Positions 10,322 through 24,933 of a stretch of DNA of 64,000 nucleotides are shown here, in pieces (within the stretch, counting starts at the first letter, position 1; every line of letters begins with the position of its first letter). Location: contig NC_089039.1 in the NCBI RefSeq assembly GCF_034140825.1, forward strand, positions 27,664,501 through 27,728,500. The letters are read 5' to 3'. This DNA is from Oryza sativa Japonica Group (taxonomy: Eukaryota; Streptophyta; Magnoliopsida; Poales; Poaceae). Position numbers and translations under genes: made by a program. The notes under the pieces are model-generated. The model was not told the origin of the DNA. It saw only the letters and a program-made list of their open reading frames with translations, and ran no database searches.

Positions 10322-13300
10322 TCAAGCCACTTGTGCGGCAAGATAGACTGCAAGACGCTTCTCTTCAAATGAGTACTCGGTGTCCTCTTGTGAAGTCAGC
10401 TCCGGTTCGTCATAAGAGAGTACAGAAACAGCTTTTGCGGTAAGAACAGGCGTCACTGCCATTTGCATATGAGGGCTCACTGTCATCGGAGTCGTAGGAA
10501 CTGGTGCAAATGTCTTGGGAGTCCTGTTCTCTTCAGTACCACCAGTGGAGATTGGACGCACAGGAGCTGAGGATATGTTTCCAGGTGTAATCTGAGAGAA
10601 GGGCTTCCGGGGTGTCTCCATCTCAAGAAGAGTGCTCGAGTTGGAAGATGGAAATAACTTCCTGATAGGGAGACCAACAGTGTCTAAACCTTTATGACCT
10701 GAGTTTATTTTTGAGATCAGAGATAGTCAGATCGTACTACATACTAAGTAAAAATTTAGAAATATTGCTTCAGATATATTTAAGTCGAAGTTACCAGGGG
10801 AAGGAGTGTTGATATCTTCCGTTTTCTTGGTTGCACGAATAGTCTTTGAATGAAGTATCTCTGATTTAGGAGGTTGAACTCCAGGTGTGGAGTTTCTGGG
10901 TACCTTCTTAGTGCTGTGAGATTTTGAAGAGCTTGGCTTTGATCCATAAAGTGCCTCCTGCTCAGCTTTGCGTTGATCTTGAAGCTTCTTTTGATCCTAC
11001 AATTACTCAGATTTCAGATCTCACCCACGTTACCACGTAAGAAGATGGTAACAAAAGCACACAAATTAGGATACAGCTAGTACCCTTTGCCTCTTCCTTT
11101 CCTGCTCTTTCTCTTGACGAACAACCATGTATTCTTCAAGCATCAATATAAGTCGGACCTGCAAACATTGTACGACACGAGTTTTGGCAATTCTCAAAAC
11201 TGGCTTTGTAAATAATACATAAAATAAACGGCATGAATAGAGAAATATACGCCATCATATGTGAACTCATTGCCTCTTTCAGTTTCCCAAGCTCTGGTTT
11301 TTGTTTCAAGAACATCTACCATTCCTGTCCACAACACAATAGCAGCAAATCAGGAGCAGAAATGATAAGAAATTAAGAATGAAAGCATAACATTGTGTTT
11401 AATAATTGATTGTCACCTGGAATCTTGCTAACCAGAACACGCGCTTTTTCAGCCCTCTTAAGCATAATGTGTGCACCTCTCCCAGCATTATACCGGTTGT
11501 CATCCTGATCATGTCATGCGGACACCGCAATCAGCAGCAGGTGCGGAAAAAAAATCTTTTCATATAAATTGTTCTGATAGGACAGTACTTTGTTGTAATC
11601 TTCCAACCAAGCCTCTTCCTCACGTGCATTTAGCCACTTCTCAACTCGCTCGAGAATGTCCTTCCTGCTAAAAGCTTCCTCTTTCACTGTTGAAATATAA
11701 GCCTCAATTTGCTCGAGCAACAAAGAGGGATCAATAGCCCCTGAAATGGAAAGAGTGAAGACATATTTTGGGCAATAAAACATTTTACTAAATAAACAGC
11801 ATTAACAGCTTAACACACATGACACATCCTCTCAACGGAATGCATGAGCAAAGGAGGTAGGAGGATCAATTAACTGAAACTACCTTCAAGAACTTGCACA
11901 GAAATCTAAGGGTGTGTTCGGATGCCCCTTTTCCCAACTCCTCTCTCTCTCGTTTTCCGCGCGCAAGTTTTTCAAACTGCTAAACGGTACGTTTTTTGCA
12001 AAAAAAAAGGTTCTATATGAAAGTTGCTTAAAAAATCAAATTAATCCATTTTTTTAAAAAAAATAGCTAATACTTAATTAATCACGCGCTAATGAACCAC
12101 TCCATTTTCCGTGCAGAGGGATCCGGTTGGGATCTAGGAAAAGCGAACACACCCAGGGAATCATTCCATAACATATTACCTGCTTCAATGGCCTCAATTG
12201 TGAACTGAGTTGCATAACCTTCCTCTCCAACTAAATGTGCCCGTCGTCGATGTTCTTCTAGTTCTGTTTTCTTCTTGAGAACAAGCTCCTTCATTTTGCT
12301 TGCTTTGTGCTGTTCAAGCCTTAATACCTCAGCTTCCACCTGGATCAAAGAATATCATGTCCTCTGACTCTAGTATCATTATCTCAGTAGAAAACAGAAA
12401 ATGACAACCACAAGACTCACGAAAGCAAGTTCTCCAAAAGATCATTAACTCACATAGTTGAGGAACTCAATGGAAAGGGTGTTCTGTTCTGTTAATTCAG
12501 CCTCTGAAGCAGCAATATTACATGTTATATTCTGGTATGCCTGCTGCTCTTCAAATGGCGTATCCATTAGATTCCATAGTTCTAGCAAGGTAGATGCAAG
12601 ATCTTGAAGCTGGCAGAGCTAATACAGTTAGTTGAAAGCAGATATATACCATTTGGCCATTCCCTGAATTGAAATAGTAAGATGCAGACCTTCTGCATCC
12701 TCTGCATTTTTGTTTCACGAAGTCTCTGAATCGCCCATGCTAGCATCTCAATTGTAGTGTTGCTTATATTCCTTGGCCCTTCAGCTTCATCAAGACTAGG
12801 GTGTATTTCAGATATTGTTTTCTTGAAGTCGACACCAAGTACTACACATAAAGAATGTAAAGTCTTCAAATATTCCATAACTTGCTTTACCCTCTCACCC
12901 TATCAGAATTCAGAAATTTAATAACTGAATCAGAATACATTAGAAAATAGAAATTGAAAAGGAATTCAAATAATACATAGAGCTAAAAGCTTCAAGAAGA
13001 ACCTTCTCCTTTTCAAGGGACTTCAGCTCCACCCTTAACTCTTCAAGCTTTCTTAATGATAGATCAGATTGATCCACAGACACTTTAAAAGGGTCAAAAT
13101 TTGCTGGCCTTATCTCAGATGAGATCTTCTTTATCCTTCCTACGACATCAAGAAACTGGTTCCATCTTTCAACCTTCTTCCTCTTCATCTCTTCTAGGTA
13201 TGGTAATATTGCACCGAGCTCATCCCGTAATCCACATGCTTTCTGATTAGACTGATAAAACAATCAAAAACAAAGAACTAATTACTGCCTTACTGGTAGA

Positions 13301-14219
13301 TCCTATTTCGCTACAGCATACTTCTACCTTTCAAGTTGGATAACTAAATAATACACATTAAATGAGCCCATCTGTGACTGTAATCATATACTACCTCCGT
13401 CTCAAGATATAGCAACCAGTACTAGATGGGATATAATCTAGAGGGTTGTGCTCCTTCCGGCTATTGGGTGTGGCAACTCCGTGGCATGCACAACAATATA
13501 AGTCATTAGTGCATGATTAATTAAGAATTAATTATTATAAACTCAAAAATTGGGTTTATTTGTTTTTTAGAATAAATTTGTATGCAAAAAGTTTTTGCAA
13601 AACACACACTGCTTACCAGTTCGGAAAATATGCTAACGGAAAATGATGAAGTTACCATGCTTGAATACAGGCGAAAGGTAGTATACGAAGAACATATGAA
13701 TTCATAGCCTAATAATAATTCGATAATATCACAATACAATTGTGGGTAGTGTTTTTGAATCGGAGAAACGGCTAAATTCTGATGCGCCCCAAACCATTAT
13801 AGTACCATAACACAGTAAATCGTATCAACCATCAAAACATAAGCTCTTAAACGACAGAAAACAGAAGCAAAAGTGACAGACCTGCCTGACGTGGACCGTC
13901 GTCTCGCCAATGGCGGAGCAGATGGCGGCGAGTTCAGCTTCATATTGAGCGATCGCCTGCCGCAGCTGGGCGCGGGAGCGGTTCGCCTGGTCCACCTTCC
14001 TCCTGTACACCTCCAGGCACTCCTGCTCGAGCTCCAGCAGCATCCTGTCCCTCGCGGCCTCGGGCTCCCCGACCTCGTCCCAGATGACCTGCAACCACGA
14101 GCGATCTGAATCAGCGAGAGACCAACAAAACCTGTCACCGCCATCGCGGCAACAGCAGATCAGTCGACAGCGAGGCGCACCTGGAGCTCGTGCATGAGGG
14201 ATCCGCATATGGTCTTCAT
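10322..14219 (-). CDS. MAP65/PRC1/ASE1 microtubule-associated protein
   Basis: Twelve coding exons join in frame to give 662 residues, normal for plant MAP65 (about 580-710). Exons in transcript order: 14219-14181, 14088-13882, 13251-13003, 12899-12690, 12609-12454, 12339-12180, 11740-11589, 11504-11417, 11324-11251, 11158-11084, 10996-10795, 10698-10322. Family marks are [17 protein letters not shown] near the N-terminus, a long coiled-coil rod to about residue 390, and the conserved microtubule-binding signature YNAGRGAH (396-403) followed by LKRAEKAR. The tail after about 470 is basic and rich in Ser/Thr-Pro sites, a usual target of mitotic kinases. The protein is expected to dimerise and cross-link antiparallel microtubules in the phragmoplast and cortical array. 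The exon 3 acceptor could instead be 9 bases later. An in-frame upstream extension is possible (see findings). Confidence 0.93.
11910..12154. mobile_element. MITE in a MAP65 intron, 245 bp
   Basis: The ends are perfect 11 bp inverted repeats, GGGTGTGTTCG and CGAACACACCC. The interior is AT-rich with a characteristic acttaattaatcacgcgctaat block. It sits wholly inside the intron between the exons ending at 12180 and starting at 11740. No clear target duplication was seen, so I do not assign a superfamily. Confidence 0.65.
13500..13650. repeat. diverged remnant of the 11910-12154 MITE family
   Basis: In MAP65 intron 2, the block cattagtgcatgattaatt, followed by A/T runs and gtttttgcaaaac, matches the inverse of the 11910-12154 element. 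Just upstream, a ctccgtctcaagatatagcaacc stretch (13396-13420) looks like one worn end of another dispersed element. Ends cannot be fixed. Confidence 0.45.
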
Positions 14220-14440
14220 CGGGAGGAGGCGCTCCTTCGGATTGCCGCTCCTCGTGAGGACGATACCACGCAGCCTGCAGGGGAATCAAACGGGGAGAGA
14301 TTGATCGGCGTCAGAATTAGGGTTGGCACGATCAACCAGCAGTAACGCCTACGGCCTCGAGTTCACTCACCAGTCTCGGTGGCTCGGCTCGACGGAGGGC
14401 GATACGGGAGGCCGAAACGAGGGCACCGCTGCGTCGTCCT

Positions 14441-14472
<32 letters not shown>

Positions 14473-14617
14473 TGGATTTGGCCGGAGACGGCCGCGCGAT
14501 TTTGGGGGAAATGATGAGGGATTGAAGAGAATTGTTCGAAACAACTTGAAAATGGGAGGGAGAGGGGGAAACGATTTTGGATCACCGGATTTGGGCGGCA
14601 CAGGCTGATAGATATAC

Positions 14618-14662
14618 TGGGCCGGGCTAGTCACTCTTGGGCCTTTTATTTTGAATTGGGCT
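14618..14662 (-). promoter_or_regulatory. site II-type motifs upstream of MAP65
   Basis: Three TGGGCC/TGGGCT elements lie at 14618-14623, 14638-14643 and 14657-14662, about 400 bp upstream of the coding start. In plants such site II elements bind TCP factors and are common in genes active in dividing cells, which suits a cytokinesis protein. The 5' leader probably contains an intron at 14275-14370 (donor CTG|GTGAGT, acceptor CTGCAG). Confidence 0.45.
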
Positions 14663-15264
14663 GGAGATGGAAAGTTTTACTGATATGGGCCTAGGCTAAA
14701 CAACTCATAAAGCTGTTGCAGATTATGCTGAGTGGTGAGTAGTGAGAACCAAACTAGTAGAAGTACATAGTGGGGCAGTAAAAAGAGTTAATGAAACAAT
14801 TAAAAATAATTTATAGGTAAAAATTTTGTATCTGTATTACGGTTTAAAAGCTAAGGTTGAGAAGTTGACTATAATGAAAAATCCTAAAATCAATTTTACA
14901 ATTAAGCACAATCATTCTGATTGCAAATTCTTCCGCCGGAGAAGCGAATAGCCACAACCAAAGCATGGATATGGAAATAATAAAGAAAGAATTACCAACT
15001 AAAAACAAGAACTCAATGATCCTATGCTTCATGGATCTGCATTATAAAGGACACATGCTTTCGAAGTTCCGAGTACTTTTGTGCAGCACAATACAATGTC
15101 ACTGCGGTTCCTTATTAGGGGTAAAAGGAGAAAAGGAAGACAAAAAAACATCGCTCATCAGAAGATGTCACCCCTGCTTGTAATCACGTCCTGGCTACAG
15201 AACGGGCATATAGAAACCAGAATCCAAAAATTTAACTTGTACAGAACTTAACAATGAAGAGATC
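14663..15264. other. intergenic and 3' untranslated region of the ATP synthase gene
   Basis: AT-rich DNA between two genes read in the same (minus) direction. The part nearest 15264 should be the 3' untranslated region of the ATP synthase beta gene. No other feature was seen. Confidence 0.4.
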
Positions 15265-18411
<3,147 letters not shown>

Positions 18412-18446
18412 GGCCGGGAGATCGCCGGAGACGCGGGGCCTGGATC

Positions 18447-18453
18447 TAGGGTT
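18447..18453 (-). promoter_or_regulatory. telo-box in the ATP synthase beta leader
   Basis: AACCCTA on the minus strand, about 36 bp upstream of the start codon and next to an A-rich stretch. Telo-boxes near the transcription start are typical of plant genes for ribosomal and mitochondrial proteins. The bL12m gene at 53.9 kb has one in the same place. Confidence 0.5.
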
Positions 18454-19044
18454 AGACTTTTTTTTTTTTGGTTGCGGCGGCCTCCGCGAGAAGGGAGGAG
18501 GAGAGGAGGGGAGCGGAGTGAGGAGGAGAGTGGGTGCGGTGGGTGCTGGAGATATCGACGTGTGGGGGGATTGGCGGGTGGACCCGGTCTACGGGAGCCC
18601 GAGAAGCGTGGAGGAGCGGGGGTTGTGTGGTGCATGGTGGGCTCAGTTCATGGAATGGATTGCAATTTTTTTGGGGATCCATTTGGTAGCTTGATATTGC
18701 AGCTGGAAATCTGGAATATAATAGTGTTCCTTTTTTTTTCTTCTTTTTTATTTTGGGCTGTCAACTGTCATTTGGCACTTTTTAATGGCATTTGATTTTT
18801 GCTATGTTTTGATGGTGACAGAGGATTTCGGTTTTTATTGAGTAGATGATGACAGCAGATGATTATTTTGAACTATTATAAGTTCGAAAGTCGAACTAAA
18901 ACTTTGCGTAATCTTCGATCAAGCCGTCATGTTTAGCTATTTTCTAGTCCAAATTCGTGGCTAACTTTGGTAACAGCATCTTGTTCGAGGCCTGTAACCT
19001 TTTCTTTTTTAGAAAATCGAGGCTCGTCACTCTGTCAGCACACA
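18454..19044. other. ATP synthase beta promoter region and intergenic DNA
   Basis: GC-rich, pyrimidine-rich leader sequence (on the minus strand) up to about 18650, then AT-rich DNA. No TATA box stands out. It ends at the left duplication of the MULE at 19054. Confidence 0.4.
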
Positions 19045-19053
19045 AACGTTGAA

Positions 19054-20570
19054 GGAATAAGTTCATTTTAGGTCCCTCTATTTGTCGCCCAGTCTGATTT
19101 TCGTCCCTGAACTGCAAAACCGGTACGACCCGTCCCCAACTTACGAAAACCGGACAAACGAGGTACCTTGACGATTTTAAGGGTGGTTTTGGCTGACGTA
19201 GCGCCTACGTGTCCATTTTGACTCGGTCTTCATTTGATGTGGTACTGACGTGGTGCTTACGTGGCAATCCGATCTAGAAAAATAATAAAATCTGTGGGAC
19301 CCACATGTCAGTCACATAAAATAATAATAAAAAAGATGGGACCCACATGGGCCCCACATGTCAGTCCAACTCACCTCACCTCTTCTTCCTCCTCTCTCCC
19401 CATCTCCCATCTCTTCATCTCTCTCTTTCCAGGCGACGGCGGCCGCTCCTCTCCCTCCCACCTGCAGGCCGCCGCGCGCCGCTCCCCCCCCCCCCCCGCG
19501 CTAGTCCCAGTGCGCTGCCGCTCCTCTCCCGCCGGCCGCCGACGCCCGCGCACCACCGCTCCTCTCCCTCCCTCCCGTCGGCCGGCTTGCGCTGCCTCCT
19601 CTCCCGCCGGCCGCCCCGACGAGCTCGCCTCCTCCCTCGCGGCGATGGACAACGCATGGCCGACGGCGCGCGAGGCGCCTGGGGCGGCGGCGGCCATCTC
19701 TCTCTTGCGCACGCTCGCCTAGCAGTCCGCCGCCCTTCTCCCCGATGGGCGCCGGCGGGAGAAGAGGGATCGAAGCCACGTGCCTCTCCCCGTCCCTCGG
19801 CCGCCGCGGCCCTCCTCCCGTCGTCCTCCCCCTCCACCGCGCCCTCCCGTTCCCCCCCCCCGGCGCCGCCGCCTCTACTTCCTCGCCGCCGCGGCCGGGG
19901 ACGGCCGCGCCGATGCCCTCCCCTCGTCTGAGCTCCGCAAGCGCCATGGCGGCTCTGCTGCTTCTGGTGGTGGTGGTGGTGGTGGTGAGGACGAGAAGTT
20001 CCACTTGCTCCGTCGCCTCCTCGCGCGGCCCAACGTCGCCATCGACGCCTACATCGTCCCCACGTGCCTCGCGCGCGCCGTCGCCCGCCGCCGGCCATGC
20101 GCTGTCCATTGTCGCGCCGCCTGCTGCCGCCGTGCTGGACGCCGCCCGACGAGAGGAGGGAGCAGAGAGATGGGGAGAGCCGGAGAGAGGAGGAAGAAGA
20201 TATTGGATTCGGTCAACGACATGTGGGGCCCACGTGGGCCCACCATATTTATTTTGTGTAGCTGACATGTGGGACCCACCATTTTTAAAATATTTTTTGG
20301 GGCTGACATGTGGGCCCATGATTTTTATTATTTTACCGAGATATAATTGCCACGTCAGCGCCACACCAGCGCCACGTGGGATGGAGACCGAGTCAAAATG
20401 GCCAAAAATGGCCAAGTAGGCGTCACGTCAGCCAAAACCGCTATTAAAACCGCCGAGGGATCTCGTTTGACTGATTTTTGTAAGTTGGGGATGGGTCGTA
20501 TACGGTTTTGCGGTTCAAGGATGAAAATTAGACTGGCGACAAATAAAGGGAACTCAAGTGAACTTATTCC
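19054..20570. mobile_element. Pack-MULE, 1517 bp
   Basis: The element is bounded by a perfect 9 bp duplication, aacgttgaa (19045-19053 and 20571-20579). The termini pair as ggaataagttca and tgaacttattcc. Inverted similarity extends several hundred bases inward, including the GC-rich blocks around atggacaacgcatggcc (near 19645) and its inverse near 20095-20120. The arms carry repeated ccacatgtcag and gacgtgg motifs. The GC-rich centre holds a fragment resembling a cellular gene (next entry). No transposase is encoded, so movement would need an autonomous MuDR-type partner. A 14-base C run (19484-19497) lies in the left arm. Confidence 0.85.
19924..20061 (+). pseudogene. captured fragment resembling Xaa-Pro aminopeptidase P, N-terminal part
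   Basis: In one plus-strand frame the centre of the Pack-MULE reads SSELRK, a Gly-rich linker, EDEK, then LLRRLLARPNVAIDAY and IVPT. This resembles the start of the mature plant aminopeptidase P (APP2 type), where a DEKL..LR.LF..P.V.IDAYI.PSQDAHQSE pattern is usual. Only this opening stretch is present. The metal-binding catalytic domain is absent, so no enzyme is made. The match is from memory of the family, with no search done. Alternatives are chance or another creatinase-fold gene. Confidence 0.6.
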
Positions 20571-20579
20571 AACGTTGAA

Positions 20580-22904
20580 ATTGCTCAGTCATTGGGCCGT
20601 CATGAGCAGTGGGAAACGTCATCCTGCACATGCGGCCTGCACTACCAGCCCACTAGTTGTTGGGCCATTTGAGGCTTTGAACGCAGTGTGCTCGGAGAAG
20701 GAAAGCTGATTAGCTGAGCCTTTGGTATTATTCAGGCCCACTCGTGTACATTGCCTTCATTGTTACAAGAACAACTTCATTGTTACCAAGAACAACTTCG
20801 AACCCGAGCAGGGAGGTCAGTTTTCTGCTATCTGTTAACTAGTTCTATCTGGTATGCATCTGATATATGCTAATGATGCTATGCAGGTAAACTGTAACTC
20901 GGATGTTCTCCTTCTTTTGATAACAGGTAACTGTATAACAGAATGCTTGAAACCTGATGTTCAGTAAACCGTCATCCAGCAGCTAATCGAACTGCCGTCA
21001 GCTAACGCATTCGGTTTTGCTGCAACCTCATGACTTCACAAGTGGACTTGCATTCTGCAGTTATATCTTCCCAAGAATCTTGGCTAGCAATTGCTGCCCA
21101 AGAGCTTTGTTACTTCTTACGGAATACGGACTGCAGCTTGCAAAACGAAAATAAATTATACAGTACTTCAGGCTGACCTACTGTTACATTTCTCATTTTT
21201 CACGGAGGGATTATTCAATGTACTGTACTAGTACTAGTATTCTGCTAGGATTTCCAAGATTTGATAATTGGTGACTTTGTTCATTTTGCATAGGAGTATG
21301 ACTGTATGACAGGACCACATGACGCGATGCACTGTATTTTGAAGTGTACACGGTGACAGCATTCACGCGTTGTAGCTGCATGGCTGCATCAGGTTCAGAG
21401 AAAAGCAGGCCGAGGCAATAATGAATGTAAGACGGCTTGTTAGTATTCTTAATCACATGAATCTTTTTTTCAAACTCATTTGAGACTTGACATCCTCCAA
21501 AAGCTTATCAGAGTCCTGTTAAACACTAATTACACATTTGATCCCATTATTGAGAAAGGAAGACTACCATCAACCTGGCCCCTCCTAACAAAAAAAAACA
21601 TCAAGCAGGCCATCTTGTCAAGGTCTCAAGGATAATTATTCAACCATGAAATCAAGAAGATCTCACCACTTGTTGAAGTATGTCATAGGCACCAAGTCCT
21701 CTTTTGCTAGCCTCCAATTACCATAACTAGTTACTACTTGTATACTAGCTAGTAACTGAAGACCCCATCACCTCACAACTCAATGATTAAAACTTAGATT
21801 ACCACTTGTTCTAAAGTGACTGTTTTTTTTTCTTTCAATCACGTTTCAGTTTCATCCATACTCTGTATGAGTTATATGACCAGAGCGATGATCACAGTGT
21901 GAATCGTCACCTCTTTAGAATTATTCTGTCTCTAATGATTGTATCTGATCTTATATATATACACTGAGTGCTATCACAACGACAAGAGCGTAGCATTGAC
22001 TTGCAGCTGGAAAATGTGACAAAACTGACTATCTCGCGGCCGTTTCAGCAAACAAATGGACTGAATGCTACTCTATTGGCCATGGAAACTTGTGGAAACG
22101 AAGCACTGAAACGTAGACTTGGCCTCAGCTGCAAAACTTCAAGGATTGAGACAAACAGAATTGGATGAGCGATCGCGTTGGTGGAATTTTTCTATCTTGG
22201 CTGACATCGAAAGCATTTGGGTTCCCCATCAGGCCGTCGCCGACTTTGTTTTTGGGGGCTTGATATGATTAGATTAAGAGAGGAGTTCTATCCAATAGGT
22301 TTTTTTATTAGCTAGTAGTATTCAATTAGCTTAGCTGACTCCTTTGCTAGAGGATTACAAAGTCAAAATGTTCAGCTGTAGGAAACACATTTGAGGAGAT
22401 ATGTACAGTAGCAGTGTAGCACATTTCTAGAACCAGTTGGTTGGTGGCAATGCAAACAATACTACAAGATCGACAAAGCGATTTAATTCTCTCCTAGTAC
22501 ACGAATTAAAATCTTTGGGTATGTTTTACTTTTAAACTTTATCTGTAGTGTATAAGAAAAACGAACTTTAAAAAGGAAGAAAAAACTCACCTAGAAAATT
22601 GGGAAAACGCCAAAACGTAACATCTCTGCTGATAAATGCCATTTCTAGCAAGAAAGTATTTTTTTCCATTGAGGTGATGTGCCCTTGTTTCTTACATTTT
22701 ATCAAAATAATTATAATTATTTTAACAACATGGATCAATATATGATATATCATTACACAAACACAAAGGTTAATATTTCAAACTTTTAAAAAATATATAA
22801 CTATAAATGATAGTACATGTATTATGCATTAGCTAGAGTTTAATTTATTTTTAAAAAACCTTCTCTAGATTGAAATTAAACGGCTATGTATTTGAAGTTA
22901 CCTA
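20580..22904. other. intergenic, no gene seen
   Basis: About 2.3 kb of mixed-composition DNA. Open frames are short, with no domain. No tRNA, bounded repeat or convincing splice pattern was found. Confidence 0.35.
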
Positions 22905-23005
22905 TCACTTTCTATGTCCCAAAATATAAGAAGCTAAAAATGAATGGAACATTTTCTATTATTACGAATTCAGTTATAGGTTTTTATATTTTGGGACGGA
23001 TGGAG
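22905..23005. mobile_element. short Stowaway-type MITE, about 100 bp
   Basis: The ends pair as atgtcccaaaatataag and ttatattttgggacggat, with the classic ...GGATGGAG end. TA dinucleotides flank both sides (22903-22904, 23006-23007). This is the Tc1/Mariner-linked Stowaway pattern. Confidence 0.7.
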
Positions 23006-23007
23006 TA

Positions 23008-24573
23008 CATAATAATCTATATTATTAAATTATCTTAAAATTATTTGGAAGGCGTACAAAAGATGATGACCATTACCTCCATGGCTCCATCTACAGTAAA
23101 CAACTCCCGTTTCTAACGTGTGAGTTGTGACCAATAATTCCCCTCGTCAGAAATGTTCCTTTCAGCGATTGCCACCAGCCGCCTGCAGGTACCAAGATTG
23201 TCAAATCACCTTTCAGTCCCCGCGCGGCAACGACACTAGTACAACAGCGCAAGTATAGCCGGTCAGCTAGGCTTGCACAGTTGTACTACATTGCCGCCCG
23301 CCTCGATCGTCAACCTGCAGACGCACACGCGCACTAGCCCGTGTCGCCGGCGCTCGCAGGGCCCCCCCGGAGACGACATGCCATCGCCTCTATCGCTAAA
23401 GCCGTCGTCCACCTCCCCGGCCGTCGCTGTCCTCTCCTCCCCCTGCGCGAGCAAATCGATCGAAATCACGGTGGCTCATGCGATTCTCTCGTGTGTGAAC
23501 GGCGCCAACCGTGGCAGATACCCTTTGCCGAGCGGAAAAGGGTGTCAAAATGCGGTCGCATTTTCTGCATTTCCAAGCGACCCATCCAAACAAGGACTCG
23601 CATGGAGTAGCTAGTTCTAGCCCCAAAAAAAAAGGGGCGAGATGTTAGTTATAGTTAGTGGAGGGCTTTTGACTTGCAGCGTCCGGCCGCCGGTGTACGG
23701 AGGAGAACAAGGGAACAGCCTAGCGAGCTATCTGCTCCTACCTACATCGTCGTCTCGTCAAGGTTTTGTTTGTTCGCTGGTCGATGGATTGGAACATTCG
23801 CGAGACCCTTCTTTGGCATGCGTTGAAATTGTTCTCTCGAAATGGACCGAATAATGTTCCTCGATAAAGGACCGAATTGGAGTACTAGCAATGAAATGTA
23901 TGCACATCTGAGTACGAGAACTAATTAAACAAGCAGAATCAGAGGCCAGGCTTTAAGCAAATTAAACTCTGCAGCGTACAAACACAGTTAATTAAGTCCA
24001 TCGTCTCGTGATCTCGTATGATCAGAAGAATAACACGTGACGGCGACGCTGCTGGGCAGAACACAGACGATACATGGTACTTATCCTCATCTTAAGCGCC
24101 TTGATCTTTAATTTATATGTGTTAACACTGATTATTTTTTGAAAAAAAGGCGGATTTGTGGAATATTCAGCGGCCGGTATCGACAAGCGCAAGCGATAGA
24201 TGGGTCAAGTGGGGGGTTTTTTTTTTGGGTACAAATATGTGAACGATTGATTGGGAAAGATCAACCGCCATTGATACTGTCGCTACGTGGAAATCTCAAA
24301 TCTATAAGCGTAGTTCGTATGTCTATCTGCCTGCCTAACTCGACCATACTTGCATTTCTTTCACGACTAGTTATAGCTCGAAATTGATCTTCTACAGATA
24401 TGGTTGGTCTGGCATGTAATGGATGAAATTTGCCGCTACCTGTTGGTGCGTGGGTCTTGTGTTCCCAAGAAGATGGCTAGTTTTGGCGTTTTATTAGGTT
24501 GGCTCTTATCTAGTGTGAGATCGGACGGTGAACAATAGCGGGAAACAATGTTTAATTTAGCTGAAAGTGCGCC
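23008..24573. other. intergenic, with GC-rich island at 23.2-23.8 kb
   Basis: Between about 23215 and 23800 the DNA is GC-rich, with frames open for up to 113 codons on the plus strand (23273-23614) and 76 codons on the minus strand (23626-23396). Neither shows a domain, and codon use does not choose between them. It could be a small unannotated gene, a first exon or a captured fragment. I call no gene. The rest, to the G run, is AT-rich and unremarkable. Confidence 0.35.
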
Positions 24574-24597
24574 GGGGGGGGGGGGGGGGGGGGGGGG
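24574..24597 (+). repeat. uninterrupted run of 24 guanines
   Basis: A homopolymer of G followed by ttggggtgggggtg gives several further G tracts on the same strand. The run can form G-quadruplexes, and its exact length is likely to vary or be mis-sequenced. Confidence 0.9.
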
Positions 24598-24677
24598 TTG
24601 GGGTGGGGGTGCAAATAGAACGGCTGACGTGGCGCGCTAAATCATCAGCGATCCTACGGCATTTAGAAAGATAAATA

Positions 24678-24933
24678 TTCTATCCGTTCTAAAATGTAAG
24701 TATTTTTAATATAGTGTCAAGTCAACCATTTTTAACTTTGACTATTAATAGCAAAACAAATAAAAAGATCAATCATGTAAAATTGATGTTACTAGATTTA
24801 TTATTAGACAAACTATCATAATATGCAACTCTTTTTATTTAAAACATCTTATTTTTATACTTATTATTGGTCAAAGTATCATATCGAATATTGTGTCGAA
24901 TTCCAAAAATGCTTATATTTTAGGATGGGGGAG
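24678..24933. mobile_element. Stowaway MITE, 256 bp
   Basis: The ends pair as tctatccgttctaaaatgtaag and the inverse of cttatattttaggatggggg, with flanking TA dinucleotides (24676-24677, 24934-24935). The interior is AT-rich, with gtcaaccatttttaactttgac in the usual Stowaway position. Confidence 0.75.

Noticed and set aside
19347-20419. Several frames of 160-304 codons on both strands
   Set aside because: They lie inside the Pack-MULE and arise from GC-rich inverted arms. Only the short aminopeptidase-like stretch has a recognisable pattern.
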